Assembly: GCF_026626635.1 (NCBI RefSeq)
Contig: NZ_JAPNKA010000001.1
Location: 8,742,001 to 8,806,000, forward strand
Length of the DNA: 64,000 nucleotides
Reading direction: 5' to 3'
From: Archangium lansingense
GTDB taxonomy: Bacteria > Myxococcota > Myxococcia > Myxococcales > Myxococcaceae
Shown in pieces: positions 33,176 through 42,400 of this stretch (its first letter is position 1; the number at the start of each line of letters is the position of its first letter). The notes beneath the pieces are model-generated. The model was not told the origin of the DNA. It searched no databases and was given only the letters and a program-made list of their open reading frames with translations. Made by a program: the position numbers and the translations under genes.

Positions 33176-34774
33176 ATGTTCACCATCATCAACGTCTCCA
33201 AGGCCTACGGGCCCAAGAAGCTCTTCGAGGAGGTCAACGTCGCCTTCTCGCCCGGTCGCCGCTACGGCCTCACCGGCCCCAACGGGGCGGGCAAGTCCAC
33301 GTTCATGAAGATCCTCGCTGGAGACGAGGAGGCGGACATGGGGACCATCTCCCGCCCCAAGAAGCTGGGCATCCTCCGCCAGGACCACTTCCGCTACGAG
33401 AATGACCGTGTCCTCGACGTCGTCCTCATGGGCAACAAGGCCCTCTGGGACGTCATGAAGGAGAAGGACACCATCCTCGCGAAGTCCGACATCAACGAGG
33501 AGGACGGCAACCGGCTGGGCGAGCTGGAAATGGTCATCGCCGAGGAGGACGGCTACAGCGCCGAGTCCGAGGCGGCCGCGCTGCTCGAGGGCCTCGGCAT
33601 CCCGACGGAGTCCCACGAGGGCCCCATGAAGCAGCTCACCGGCGGCCTCAAGCTGCGCGTGCTGCTCGCCCAGGCGCTCTTCGGCAAGCCCCAGGGGCTG
33701 CTGCTCGACGAGCCCACCAACAACCTGGACATCGATTCCATCCGGTGGCTGGAGACGTTCCTCCTGGCCTTCGAGGGCGTGCTCATCACCATCAGCCACG
33801 ACCGGCACTTCCTCAACTCCATCTGCACGCACATCGCGGACATCGATTACGAGGCCATCATCCAGTACACCGGTGGCTACGATGACATGGTGAGGCAGAA
33901 GGCCCAGCTGCGCAGCCGGGTCGAGTCCGAGGTCTCCGAGAAGAAGAAGAAGATCCTCCAGCTGCAGGACTTCGTGGCCCGCTTCCACGCCGGTACGCGC
34001 GCTTCCCAGGTGCAGAGCCGCATCAAGCAGATCGACAAGCTGAAGACGGACGATCTCAAGCGCTCGAACATCGCGCGGCCCTTCATCCGCTTCGACGTGA
34101 AGCAGGTCAGCGGCAAGCAGACGCTGCAGTTCGAGGGCATCACCAAGAGCTACGACGGCCAGAAGGTCATCCGGCCCTTCAGCGGCCTGGTGTGCAAGGG
34201 CGAGAAGATCTGCGTCATCGGCCGCAACGGCGTGGGCAAGTCCACCCTGGTGAAGATGCTCGCCGGGCAGATCGAGGCGGACGCGGGGAAGATCACCTGG
34301 GGCCACCAGGCGAGCATGGGTTACCTGCCGCAGGACCACCACGGCACCATCCGCAAGGGCACCACGGCCTTCGAGTGGCTGCGCGACATCAACACCAAGC
34401 TCACCAACGAGGAGATCTCCGGTGTGCTCGGCCGCATGCTCTTCTCGGGCGATGAGCGGATGAAGCCCACGGACACCCTGTCCGGTGGTGAGACGGTGCG
34501 CCTGCTGCTGTGCAAGCTGATGCTCAACCAGGACAACGTGCTGGTGTTCGACGAGCCCACCAACCACCTGGACCTGGAGTCCATCAGCGCGCTGGCCGAG
34601 GGTCTTCAGAAGTACGAGGGCACCGCCATCGTCGTGACGCACGACCAGGAGCTCATCTCCGAGGTGGCCACCCGCATCTGGAGCCTGGAGGAGGGCAAGC
34701 CGGTCAACGACTTCAACGGCACCTTCGCCGAGTTCCTCGAGAAGAACCCCTACCACGCCGCCCAGCGTCGCTAA
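33176..34774 (+). CDS. ybiT: ABC-F family ATPase YbiT
   Basis: A 532-residue cytoplasmic protein with two ABC domains and no membrane part. Walker A motifs are GPNGAGKST (34-42) and GRNGVGKST (about 349-357), Walker B LLLDEPTNNLDIDSIRWLE and FDEPTNHLDLESI, with the ABC-F linker between. It agrees with E. coli YbiT almost throughout (GLTGPNGAGKSTFMKIL, ISHDRHFLN, PFIRF). The first signature reads LTGGLKLRV instead of the usual LSGGQ, as YbiT-type proteins also deviate. ABC-F factors act on ribosomes. It stands alone, convergent with the YihY gene. Confidence 0.93.
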   Translation: MFTIINVSKAYGPKKLFEEVNVAFSPGRRYGLTGPNGAGKSTFMKILAGDEEADMGTISRPKKLGILRQDHFRYENDRVLDVVLMGNKALWDVMKEKDTILAKSDINEEDGNRLGELEMVIAEEDGYSAESEAAALLEGLGIPTESHEGPMKQLTGGLKLRVLLAQALFGKPQGLLLDEPTNNLDIDSIRWLETFLLAFEGVLITISHDRHFLNSICTHIADIDYEAIIQYTGGYDDMVRQKAQLRSRVESEVSEKKKKILQLQDFVARFHAGTRASQVQSRIKQIDKLKTDDLKRSNIARPFIRFDVKQVSGKQTLQFEGITKSYDGQKVIRPFSGLVCKGEKICVIGRNGVGKSTLVKMLAGQIEADAGKITWGHQASMGYLPQDHHGTIRKGTTAFEWLRDINTKLTNEEISGVLGRMLFSGDERMKPTDTLSGGETVRLLLCKLMLNQDNVLVFDEPTNHLDLESISALAEGLQKYEGTAIVVTHDQELISEVATRIWSLEEGKPVNDFNGTFAEFLEKNPYHAAQRR

Positions 34775-34783
34775 GCCAGTGCG

Positions 34784-34804
34784 CCCTCTCCCAAAGGGAG
34801 AGGG
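34784..34804. terminator. Perfect 9-bp hairpin between convergent genes
   Basis: CCCTCTCCC-AAA-GGGAGAGGG lies between the stops of ybiT (34774) and the YihY gene (34819). No T run follows on either strand, so it may end transcription weakly or simply be a copy of the CCCTCTCCC palindrome family seen at 27184, 27301 and 36005. Confidence 0.45.
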
Positions 34805-34818
34805 GACATCCACGGTCC

Positions 34819-35856
34819 TTACCGGTTGCCGCGGCGCAAGAGGAACAACCCCAGCCCGAAGCCCGTGGCCCAGGTGGTCGCCGCCCCCAGCGGCGTCATC
34901 CGGGCCGGCGCAGGCCTCGGCGGAGGCGTGGGACGCAGGCGCTCCTCGAGCTCCTTCTGCTCCTGCTCCCGCTTCTCTCCCTTGGTCATGGCGGGGCCAC
35001 CCTGGCCCGGCCGCTTCTGCCCCGGGGACTTACCCTCGGGCGACTTGTGCTCGAGGATGGCGTTGACCTCCGCGCCCAGCAGGATGACCTGCGAGGAGAT
35101 CCACATCCACAACAGCATCACGATGACACCGCCGAGCGCGCCGTAGTTCGCGTCGTACTTGCCGAAGTTGCGCACGTACACCGAGAAGCCCCAGGACGCG
35201 ACCAGCCAGATGATGACGCCCACCACCGAGCCGGGCGTGATGAACTTGAAGCGCTGCTTCACGTCCGGCAGCAGGTAGTAGATGAGCGCCCAGACCAGCA
35301 TCATCAGCAGACCGGCGAAGGGCAGGCGCAGCCACATGACGACAGTTCCGAGCGGCTCGCCCAGGAACTTCGCAACGGCCGGCGTGGCCACCATGGCCAG
35401 CGAGGCGAGGATGGAGAGCACCGCGCCCCCGAGCGTCACCAGGATGGCGGTGCCACGCACCTTCCAGAAGGGCCGGGACTCCTCCACGTCATAGACGGTG
35501 TTGAGCGCTTCCATCATCGCCACCACCCCACCCGAGGCGGCCCACACCGCGCCCAACGCACCGATCGTCAGCAGGCCCACGTTGTTGCCCGCCGCCAGGT
35601 CTCGCAGACGATCGCCGATGATCTGCGTCACTGCCTCCGGCGCCACCCGGCCCAGCTCCTGGATGAGCACCTGAGCCTGAGCGGGATCAATGATGAGGCT
35701 CGCGAGCGCCACGAGGAACAGCAGGAACGGGAACAGCGCCAGCACGCCGAAGAACGTCACCGCACCGGCCACGTTGCCGATCTTGTCGTTCTTGTACTCG
35801 TTCTTCAGCTCGGTGAAGAACTCCTTCCAACTCATTCCCTTGCCCGGGAGAACCAT
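34819..35856 (-). CDS. YihY/BrkB family inner-membrane protein
   Basis: A 345-residue protein with six membrane helices of the YihY/virulence factor BrkB fold: AGAVTFFGVLALFPFLLFLVAL, the AWASGGVVAMMEALNTVYDVEESRPFWKVR-type block (AASGGVVAMMEALNTVYD), and SWGFSVYVRNFGKYDANYGALGG. The C-terminal 70 residues are a charged linker plus a last hydrophobic stretch (LGAATTWATGFGLGLFLL). ATG at 35856 has GGAGGAGG upstream. Function unknown; the old RNase BN assignment of YihY is not accepted. Monocistronic. Confidence 0.9.
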   Translation of the reverse strand: MVLPGKGMSWKEFFTELKNEYKNDKIGNVAGAVTFFGVLALFPFLLFLVALASLIIDPAQAQVLIQELGRVAPEAVTQIIGDRLRDLAAGNNVGLLTIGALGAVWAASGGVVAMMEALNTVYDVEESRPFWKVRGTAILVTLGGAVLSILASLAMVATPAVAKFLGEPLGTVVMWLRLPFAGLLMMLVWALIYYLLPDVKQRFKFITPGSVVGVIIWLVASWGFSVYVRNFGKYDANYGALGGVIVMLLWMWISSQVILLGAEVNAILEHKSPEGKSPGQKRPGQGGPAMTKGEKREQEQKELEERLRPTPPPRPAPARMTPLGAATTWATGFGLGLFLLRRGNR

Positions 35857-35985
35857 CGCGCCTCCTCCAAGGTAACGAGCCAAGGATGCGCATTCCACCC
35901 GCCTGCCCCACCCTGTTCTCCCATTCACGGAGAGGGGTGGCTGCTCGCCCGCCTCCTCCTGGAGCGTCCAGGGCAGCGGTTCTCT

Positions 35986-36026
35986 GGGAAGACCCTCACC
36001 CCCACCCTCTCCCAGAGGGAGAGGGA
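35986..36026. repeat. Copy of the CCCTCAC/CCCTCTCCC palindromic repeat
   Basis: ACCCTCACCCCCACCC followed by CCCTCTCCC-AGA-GGGAGAGGG (36005-36025). Same organisation as 27286-27321: a direct CCCTCACCC arm and then a hairpin. It lies between the YihY gene start and the rfbC stop and could help end the polysaccharide transcript. Confidence 0.6.
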
Positions 36027-36039
36027 GTTGGCGGAGGGC

Positions 36040-36591
36040 TCAGCCCTCGTAGATGGGCAGTACCGGCGCGTCCTTGAGACGGGGCGCGGCAGCATCCTTG
36101 GGCGACAGCAGCGGCGACGTCACCGGCCAGGGGATGCCCAGGTCCGGGTCGTTCCAGGCAATGCCGCGCTCGGAGGCGGGCGTGTAGAAGTCCGTGCACT
36201 TGTAGTGGAAGTCCGCGCTCTCGGAGAGGACGCAGAAGCCGTGCGCGAAGCCCGCCGGCACCCAGAGCTGGCGACGGTTGTCCGCGCTCAGCTCCACCCC
36301 CACCCACTTGCCGAAGGTGGGCGAGCCGCGGCGGATGTCCACCGCCACGTCGTAGACGGCCCCCACCACCACCTGCACCAGCTTCCCCTGCGCATGGGGC
36401 TCCTGGAAGTGCAGCCCGCGGAGAATCCCCTTCGCCGAGCGCGAGAAGTTGTCCTGCACGAAGGGCCCGGAGATGCCGACCTCCGCGTAGCGCTTCGCAT
36501 GGAACATCTCCATGAAGAAGCCGCGATCGTCGCCGAAGCGCTTGGGCTCGAGAATGAGGACGCCGGGAAGCTCCGTCTTCAGAACGCTCAC
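36040..36591 (-). CDS. rfbC: dTDP-4-dehydrorhamnose 3,5-epimerase
   Basis: RfbC/RmlC, third enzyme of dTDP-L-rhamnose synthesis. The 183-residue cupin shows KRFGDDRGFFMEMF, DNFSRSAKGILRGLHFQ (catalytic His in LRGLHFQ), YDVAVDIRRGSPTFGKWVGVEL and WVPAGFAHGFCVLSE. The start is GTG at 36591, overlapping the rfbA stop as GTGA; the longer frame to 36810 reads through rfbA and is spurious. Last gene of the rhamnose set on the minus strand (order rfbB-D-A-C). Confidence 0.95.
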   Translation of the reverse strand: MSVLKTELPGVLILEPKRFGDDRGFFMEMFHAKRYAEVGISGPFVQDNFSRSAKGILRGLHFQEPHAQGKLVQVVVGAVYDVAVDIRRGSPTFGKWVGVELSADNRRQLWVPAGFAHGFCVLSESADFHYKCTDFYTPASERGIAWNDPDLGIPWPVTSPLLSPKDAAAPRLKDAPVLPIYEG

Positions 36592-37469
36592 GTCCGGGCC
36601 CCCTTGTTCTCGATGAGATCCAGCAGATAGCGCCCGTATTCGTTCTTGCGCATGGGGTGCGCCAGCTCCGCCACCTGGGCCGCGGTGATGTAGCCCATGC
36701 GGTAGGCGATCTCCTCGGGGCACGCCACCTTGAGGCCCTGGCGGTGCTCGATGATCTGGATGAAGTTGGAGGCCTCCATCAGCGACTCGTGGGTGCCGGT
36801 GTCCAGCCACGCGTAGCCGCGGCCCATCAGCTCCACCTGGAGCTGCTGCTGGCGCAGGTAGGCGATGTTGACGTCGGTGATCTCCAGCTCGCCGCGCTTG
36901 GAGGGCTTGAGGTTCTTCGCGATGTCCAGCACCTGGTTGTCGTAGAAGTACAGGCCCGTCACCGCGTAGTTGGACTTGGGCGCCGTCGGCTTCTCCTCGA
37001 GGCTCAGCGCCTGGCTCTTTGCGTCCAGCTCCACCACGCCGTAGCGCTCCGGATCCTTCACGTAGTAGCCGAACACGGTAGCGCCCGACTCGCGCACTGC
37101 CGCCCGCTTCACCAGGTCGCTCAGGCCGTGGCCGTAGAAGATGTTGTCGCCGAGGATGAGCGACACCCGGTCATTGCCCACGAACTCGCGGCCGATGATG
37201 AAGGCCTGGGCGAGTCCGTCCGGGCTGGGCTGCACCGCGTACCGGAAGTTCACGCCCCACTGCGAGCCGCTGCCGAGCAGCTCCTCGAAGCGCGGCAGGT
37301 CCGTAGGCGTGGAGATGATCAGGATGTCCCGGATGCCCGCCAGCATCAGCGTGGTGACCGGGTAGTAGATCATCGGCTTGTCATAGACGGGCAGCAGCTG
37401 CTTGCTGACCACGCGCGTGAGCGGATACAGCCGCGTGCCGGAGCCACCGGCGAGAACGATTCCCTTCAT
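36588..37469 (-). CDS. rfbA: Glucose-1-phosphate thymidylyltransferase
   Basis: RfbA/RmlA, first step of dTDP-L-rhamnose synthesis (dTTP + glucose-1-phosphate). The 293-residue protein opens with MKGIVLAGGSGTRLYPLT, the nucleotide-binding GGxGxRLxP motif, and continues with LPVYDKPMIYYPVTTLMLAGI, ILGDNIFYG, EEKP and the C-terminal YAWLDTGTHESLMEAS; all are standard. Coupled to rfbC by GTGA overlap; rfbD ends 98 bases upstream of its start. Confidence 0.96.
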   Translation of the reverse strand: MKGIVLAGGSGTRLYPLTRVVSKQLLPVYDKPMIYYPVTTLMLAGIRDILIISTPTDLPRFEELLGSGSQWGVNFRYAVQPSPDGLAQAFIIGREFVGNDRVSLILGDNIFYGHGLSDLVKRAAVRESGATVFGYYVKDPERYGVVELDAKSQALSLEEKPTAPKSNYAVTGLYFYDNQVLDIAKNLKPSKRGELEITDVNIAYLRQQQLQVELMGRGYAWLDTGTHESLMEASNFIQIIEHRQGLKVACPEEIAYRMGYITAAQVAELAHPMRKNEYGRYLLDLIENKGART

Positions 37470-37566
37470 GACTTTCCTCGCAGGGTCCGCTGGACGCGGG
37501 ATGCTCCGGCCTTCGGACAGACTGAGATAGATCTCCTCGGGCTATATCCGGCCCGATGGAATGGGT

Positions 37567-38466
37567 TCAAGCAACGCGCCCGGCCTTCCATGCGGCGTGA
37601 AAGCGGGACAGGGACTCGGCCAGCGGCAGGGGCTGCGAGCGGAGCTGCGAGCGCACCTTGTCCACCACGAGGCCGCTGCGTAGCGGGCGGGGGCTGGCGA
37701 GCTTCATGTCCGCCAGGCGGGTAGGCGTAATGAGGCTCGAGTCGAAGCCAAACACCTCGCAGAGCGCGCGGCCGAAGTCGACGCGGGACACCACGTCCGC
37801 GCCACAGGTGTTCCAGATGCCGCCCAGCTTCCGCTCGCCCAGCTCCACCAACATGGCGGCCACGCTGTCGGCGAAGCTCGAGGAGACGAACTGGTCCTCG
37901 AAGAGCCGGACCTGCTGCCCCTTCTCCAGCGCGCCCACCAGCCAGGCGCCGAAGTTGGGACGCCCCGCCGCCGGCCAGCCGTACACCACGGCGGTGCGCG
38001 CGATGGCGCAGCCGGGGACGAAGGTGCGCGCCGCCTGCTCGCCCATGTGCTTGGTGAGCGCGTAGACGCCCCGCGGATTGGGAAGCGCCTGCTCGTCGTA
38101 AGGCCCGTGCTCACCGTCGAAGACGTAGTCGGTGGAGACGTGCACCAGGTGCGCTCCCAGCTTGCGCGCGCCCCGGGCCACCGCCGCCACCGCGGTGACA
38201 TTGGCCGCGAACGCCTGCTCCGGCTCGCGCTCGCATGCATCCACCTCTGTCATGGAGGCCGGATGGATGATGACCTCGGGAGCCGCGGCTTCGACGGCGG
38301 CGGCGACGTCCTGCTCACGCGTCAGGTCGCACTCCACATAGCGATAGCTCCCTGCCGTGCGGCGCGGCCCGCGGGCCAGCCCCACCACCTCGTGCCCGCC
38401 CTGCTCGAGCAGCGTGCACACCCGGCTGCCCACCAGCCCATTGGAACCCGTAACGAGGAAGCGCAT
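37567..38466 (-). CDS. rfbD: dTDP-4-dehydrorhamnose reductase
   Basis: RfbD/RmlD, last step of dTDP-L-rhamnose synthesis. A 299-residue short-chain reductase with MRFLVTGSNGLVGSRV, HVSTDYVFDGEHGPYDE and YALTKHMGEQ (catalytic Tyr/Lys). ATG at 38466; the longer frame to 38550 overlaps rfbB and is not family-like. It starts 11 bases after rfbB. It is slightly more divergent than the other Rml enzymes, but the context leaves little doubt. Confidence 0.92.
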   Translation of the reverse strand: MRFLVTGSNGLVGSRVCTLLEQGGHEVVGLARGPRRTAGSYRYVECDLTREQDVAAAVEAAAPEVIIHPASMTEVDACEREPEQAFAANVTAVAAVARGARKLGAHLVHVSTDYVFDGEHGPYDEQALPNPRGVYALTKHMGEQAARTFVPGCAIARTAVVYGWPAAGRPNFGAWLVGALEKGQQVRLFEDQFVSSSFADSVAAMLVELGERKLGGIWNTCGADVVSRVDFGRALCEVFGFDSSLITPTRLADMKLASPRPLRSGLVVDKVRSQLRSQPLPLAESLSRFHAAWKAGRVA

Positions 38467-38477
38467 GGGAAACCCTC

Positions 38478-39497
38478 TCAGCCGTTGAGGCGCGTGCGGT
38501 ACTGCGTCTCGAAGTACTGCCGGTAGGCGCCGCTCATCACCCGCTCCCACCAGGCCGCGTTGTCCACGTACCAGCGCACCGTCTCCTGCAGGCCCTGCTC
38601 GAAGGTGTGCGCCGGCGTCCAGCCCAGCTCCGTGCGAATCTTCGTCGGGTCGATGGCGTAGCGCCGGTCATGCCCCGGGCGATCCTTCACGTACTTGATG
38701 AGGGACTCGGGCTTGCCCACCAGGCCGAGGATCGCCTTGACGATCTCGATGTTCTTGCGCTCGGAGTTGCCGCCGATGTTGTAGACCTCACCGGCGCGCC
38801 CCTTCTCCAGCGCCGTCAGCAGCGCCGAGCAGTGGTCCTCCACGTGGAGCCAATCGCGCACATTGGCGCCGTCGCCGTAGACGGGCAGCGGCTTGTCGTG
38901 CAGGGCGTTGACCACCATGAGGGGGATGAGCTTCTCGGGGAACTGGTAGCGGCCGTAGTTGTTGGAGCAGCGCGTCACCACCACGTCCAGGCCGAAGGTG
39001 TGGTGCCAGGCCAGCGCCAGCAGGTCCGCGCTCGTCTTGGACGCCGAGTAGGGGCTGGAGGGCTGCAGCGGCGAGGTCTCGGTGAAGTAGCCGGTGGGGC
39101 CGAGCGAGCCGTACACCTCGTCGGTGGAGACCATCAGGAAGCGCTTCACGCCGCGCGTGCGGCTGGCCTCCAGGAGCTGCTGGGTGCCCAGCACGTTGGC
39201 CTGGATGAAGGCCTCGGGGCCGAGGATGGAGCGGTCCACGTGGCTCTCGGCCGCCAGGTGCATGACGGCGTCAATGCGATGCACGGCCATCAGGTGCTCG
39301 ATGAGCTCCCGGTTGGCCACGTCTCCGCGCACGAAGATGTGCTTGGGATCGCCCTCGAGCTCCTTGAGGTTCTCCAGGTTGCCCGCGTACGTGAGCTTGT
39401 CGAGGTTGACGAGCGTCCAGTCCGGGCGCACGCGCCGCAGGTACTTGACGAGATTGGAGCCGATGAAGCCGCAGCCGCCGGTAACGAGGACGTTCAC
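38478..39497 (-). CDS. rfbB: dTDP-glucose 4,6-dehydratase
   Basis: RfbB/RmlB, second step of dTDP-L-rhamnose synthesis. The 339-residue extended SDR has MNVLVTGGCGFIGSNLVKY, DKLTYAGNLENL, HLAAESHVDRSI, MVSTDEVYGSLG, YSASKTSADLL (Tyr-x3-Lys) and VTRCSNNYGRYQFPEKLIPL, all at family positions. First gene of the rhamnose set; the glycosyltransferase and epimerase genes lie 93 bases upstream on the same strand. Confidence 0.97.
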   Translation of the reverse strand: MNVLVTGGCGFIGSNLVKYLRRVRPDWTLVNLDKLTYAGNLENLKELEGDPKHIFVRGDVANRELIEHLMAVHRIDAVMHLAAESHVDRSILGPEAFIQANVLGTQQLLEASRTRGVKRFLMVSTDEVYGSLGPTGYFTETSPLQPSSPYSASKTSADLLALAWHHTFGLDVVVTRCSNNYGRYQFPEKLIPLMVVNALHDKPLPVYGDGANVRDWLHVEDHCSALLTALEKGRAGEVYNIGGNSERKNIEIVKAILGLVGKPESLIKYVKDRPGHDRRYAIDPTKIRTELGWTPAHTFEQGLQETVRWYVDNAAWWERVMSGAYRQYFETQYRTRLNG

Positions 39498-39590
39498 GTC
39501 GCACCCAGAGAAAAGAAGGACCGACGGGTGCGTACCGGAGGGGGCCTCAGGCCGTCAAGGACAGCGCACGGACCGCAGCCCGCCCCCCTC

Positions 39591-40790
39591 TCAGGGCAGG
39601 AGCCGCCGCAGCAGGGGCAGTGGGACGTGCCGGGTGCGCTCCCGGCTCGGGCTCATCCGTCGAGCGAACAGGGCGGCGAACGCCAACTCCTCCTCCACCG
39701 AGACACCCGAGCGAGCCTCGGTGCGCAGGGCGAGCTCCACCGCCTCGGCGAACCGCTCAACACCCGTGTCGGCCTGCCGCCGCAGCGTCTCCAACACCTG
39801 GAGGTTGTGCTCGGCCAGCTCGCGCCACTCGGCCCAGGTGGGCAGCCGGCCCTCGAGGAAGGCCTCGAGTGTCACGTAACGGTAACCCATGGTCGCGAAG
39901 TCCCCGATGTGGGGACTCAGGACGATGGGCACCACACCGTGGGCCAGGTACTCCTGGAGCTTGGTAGGACAGGCCGCCCGGTTGACGAGGTTGTCGTCGC
40001 GCAGCACGAAGCCGAGATGCGCCTGGGCGTACGCCTCGGGCATGCGCTCGGGAGGCAGCGAGCGGATGGACACCCGCGTCTCCAGCCGCTTGCGCGCCAC
40101 GCGCTCCTGCATCCCCGCGACGTCCGGCGTCAGCAGCTCCACCGGAAGGGCGAGTCGGCTCCGGGAGATGGCATCCAACATCAAGTCGATGTTCTGCCAG
40201 GCGTGCGTCCCGCCCGAATAGAGGATGCGCAGGGAGGGGCCCGTCCTCTCGTCGAGCGCCGGCCGCCCCGAGGGGGGCGCGAGCACCGGCAGCGTGAAGA
40301 GCGACGGCGTCAGCTCCGCGTACCGGGTGCGGAAGTGGTCCGCCATCGCGTCACTGACCGCGATGTGCCGGAAGCCGTGGCGCATGACGGCCCGTTCCAC
40401 GCTCGAGAAGTGCGCGGCCTCTTCATGGGCGCCGATGAAGGCGTGCTCCTCGGGCACCACGCCGTGCAGATCCGTGATGACCGGCCGGGTGCGGTAGAGC
40501 GGGAGGACGTGCTGCGCCCAGTGCAGGGAGTGGACGACGAGGCAGCGCGCCTCCTTCATCAGCCCGTTCAGCAGCTCCACGTCTCCGGCGTCGAACCAGT
40601 TGAGCTGCACGCTCCGCACGCGCGGAGCCACGCGCTTCAACACCGCCCGGGTGTCGCGAAACGGCTCGTGCACCAACGTGACGTAGGTGCGCTCGTGCGA
40701 CTCGAGCAGCCGGTCCACTGCAGCGATTCGCTGCACCATCCCGTCCCGGCTGTTCGTGGAGTCCGGGTACTGACCAACGACGAGGATCAT
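39591..40790 (-). CDS. Glycosyltransferase (GT-B fold, group 1-like)
   Basis: A 399-residue cytoplasmic enzyme with two Rossmann-like halves. N-terminal MILVVGQYPD and the middle HLGDVD-like HGVVPEEHAF precede the C-terminal half with SLRILYSGGTHAWQN, VSIRSLPPERMPEAYAQAHLGFVLRDDN and CPTKLQEYLAHGVVPIV, the sugar-nucleotide binding style of GT4-related proteins. Donor and acceptor cannot be named. Its ATG overlaps the wecB stop (ATGA). Confidence 0.8.
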   Translation of the reverse strand: MILVVGQYPDSTNSRDGMVQRIAAVDRLLESHERTYVTLVHEPFRDTRAVLKRVAPRVRSVQLNWFDAGDVELLNGLMKEARCLVVHSLHWAQHVLPLYRTRPVITDLHGVVPEEHAFIGAHEEAAHFSSVERAVMRHGFRHIAVSDAMADHFRTRYAELTPSLFTLPVLAPPSGRPALDERTGPSLRILYSGGTHAWQNIDLMLDAISRSRLALPVELLTPDVAGMQERVARKRLETRVSIRSLPPERMPEAYAQAHLGFVLRDDNLVNRAACPTKLQEYLAHGVVPIVLSPHIGDFATMGYRYVTLEAFLEGRLPTWAEWRELAEHNLQVLETLRRQADTGVERFAEAVELALRTEARSGVSVEEELAFAALFARRMSPSRERTRHVPLPLLRRLLP

Positions 40791-41920
40791 CCGAGTGCCG
40801 CGTCCACGTGCCGGACAATGGCGCTCGAGCTCGTCCCGTCCCCGTAGGGGTTCTTCGCCTGAGCCATGCGGCGGTAGACGTCCTCATCCGTGAGGAGCTG
40901 GGAGACGCCCTCGACGATGCCGGCCTCCGTCGTGCCCACGAGCCGGGCACACCCGGCATCGATGCCCTCGGGACGCTCGGTCACCTCGCGCATGACGAGC
41001 ACTGGCTTGCCCAGCGACGGCGCCTCCTCCTGGATGCCGCCCGAGTCCGTCAGCACCAGGTGGCTCTGGCTCATCAGCCACACCAGCTTCGGGTACTCCA
41101 CGGGCTCCAGCAGGTGGACGCGCTCCACGCCGCGCAGGATCTCTCCCACCGGCCCACGCACGTTGGGGTTGAGGTGCACCGGGTAGACGAGCTCCACGTC
41201 CGGGTAGCGCTCCACCAGCGAGCGCAACGCGCGGCAGATGGCCTCGAAGGGCTTGCCGAAGCTCTCCCGCCGGTGGCCGGTAACGAGGATCATCCGCCGC
41301 CCGGGGCGCACGAAGGGGAACTCCGCCGCGAAGGAGCTCGCGTGCTTGCCGCGCACCCGCTCCAGGCTCATCAGCAGCGCGTCGATGACCGTGTTGCCCA
41401 CCTGGAAGACGTTCTCGTGGATGCCCTCGCGCGCGAGGTTCTCAGCCGCCGCCCGCGTCGGGGCGAAGTGCAGCTGCGCCACCTTCGAGATGAGCGCGCG
41501 GTTCACCTCTTCGGGAAAGGGCGAGTACCTCTCGTGGGTGCGCAACCCGGCCTCGATGTGGGCGACGGGAATCTTCTCGTAGAAGGAGGCCAAGGCCCCG
41601 GCGAAGGCGGTGGTGGTGTCGCCCTGGACGAACACCATGTCCGGGCGATCCTTCGTGAGGATGGGCGCCAGTCCGGTGAGCGCCCCGGCCGTCACCTCGA
41701 AGAGCGTCTGGCCGGGCTTCATCAGCTCCAGGTCGTAGTCCGGCCGGAGCTCGAAGAAGTCGAGCGTCTGCTGCAACATCTGCCGGTGCTGACCCGTCAC
41801 GCACAGCTTCACCGCGTAGCGCTCCGGGTGGCGCGCGAAGGCCTGGATGACGGGCGCCACCTTGATGCCCTCGGGCCGGGTGCCGCAGATGAAGAGGAGT
41901 TTCTTTGGTGTAGAGCCCAT
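40787..41920 (-). CDS. wecB: UDP-N-acetylglucosamine 2-epimerase (non-hydrolysing)
   Basis: WecB/MnaA interconverts UDP-GlcNAc and UDP-ManNAc. The 377-residue protein shows LFICGTRPEGIKVAPVI, VCVTGQHRQM-type text (KLCVTGQHRQMLQQ), QGDTTTAFAGAL, HIEAGLRTHERYSPFPEEVNR, VTGHRRESFG and TDSGGIQEEAPSLGKPVLVMREVTERPEG, all hallmark. ATG at 41920 is right for the family; the frame reaching 42016 is longer than usual. It suggests ManNAc or a derivative in the polysaccharide. Confidence 0.96.
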   Translation of the reverse strand: MGSTPKKLLFICGTRPEGIKVAPVIQAFARHPERYAVKLCVTGQHRQMLQQTLDFFELRPDYDLELMKPGQTLFEVTAGALTGLAPILTKDRPDMVFVQGDTTTAFAGALASFYEKIPVAHIEAGLRTHERYSPFPEEVNRALISKVAQLHFAPTRAAAENLAREGIHENVFQVGNTVIDALLMSLERVRGKHASSFAAEFPFVRPGRRMILVTGHRRESFGKPFEAICRALRSLVERYPDVELVYPVHLNPNVRGPVGEILRGVERVHLLEPVEYPKLVWLMSQSHLVLTDSGGIQEEAPSLGKPVLVMREVTERPEGIDAGCARLVGTTEAGIVEGVSQLLTDEDVYRRMAQAKNPYGDGTSSSAIVRHVDAALG

Positions 41921-42097
41921 GATGCCTTGCCGTGGGAGAACCGCCGCCCCGCTCCCGAGGGAAACCGGAGGGGAAATGCGCGGGGGGATTGTGGCGCCCG
42001 GCGGGAGGTTTTTCACCCTCCCCGTAGCCTCCCGCCTGGAGTCCAGTCAAGCCTCCCCTTGCTGCGCGATGTGCGCGCTCATGGTAGAGGCTCGGCC

Positions 42098-42400
42098 ATG
42101 ACGCCTCCCCAGTGCGCCCAGTGCGCGGAAACCCAGGCCCGGTTGGAAGCAGCCCTGCGGGAGCGGGACGAGGCCCTACTCCAGCTCGCGCGCGCGAACG
42201 AGGAGCTCAACCGCCGCCACCTCGCCGAGAAGTGGGCCCAGGAGGAGAGCATCCCCCACTACCCGCTCGAGGCCGGCACCGTCTGGCCCGTGCCGCTCCG
42301 CTACCGGGTCGCGGACGCGGTCAACTCCTGGGTGAAGAGCCATTCGCCCCGCGTCCAGCAGATGGCCCGCGCCTTGATGCGAAAGAGCTCCGATGAGTGA
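42098..42400 (+). CDS. Small coiled-coil protein upstream of a glycosyltransferase
   Basis: A 100-residue protein: CAQCAETQARLEAALRERDE begins a heptad-like helix (5-50), followed by a conserved-looking tail with Pro/Trp and basic helix (YRVADAVNSWVKSHSP). No family is recognised. It overlaps the next gene by 8 bases and is divergent from wecB. A scaffold or partner for the following glycosyltransferase is possible but only guessed from coupling. Confidence 0.6.
   Translation: MTPPQCAQCAETQARLEAALRERDEALLQLARANEELNRRHLAEKWAQEESIPHYPLEAGTVWPVPLRYRVADAVNSWVKSHSPRVQQMARALMRKSSDE

Noticed and set aside
32471..34813. Minus-strand open frame of 780 codons across the immunity gene and ybiT
   Set aside because: Shadow of ybiT (ABC-F motifs throughout on the plus strand); no ribosome site or family.
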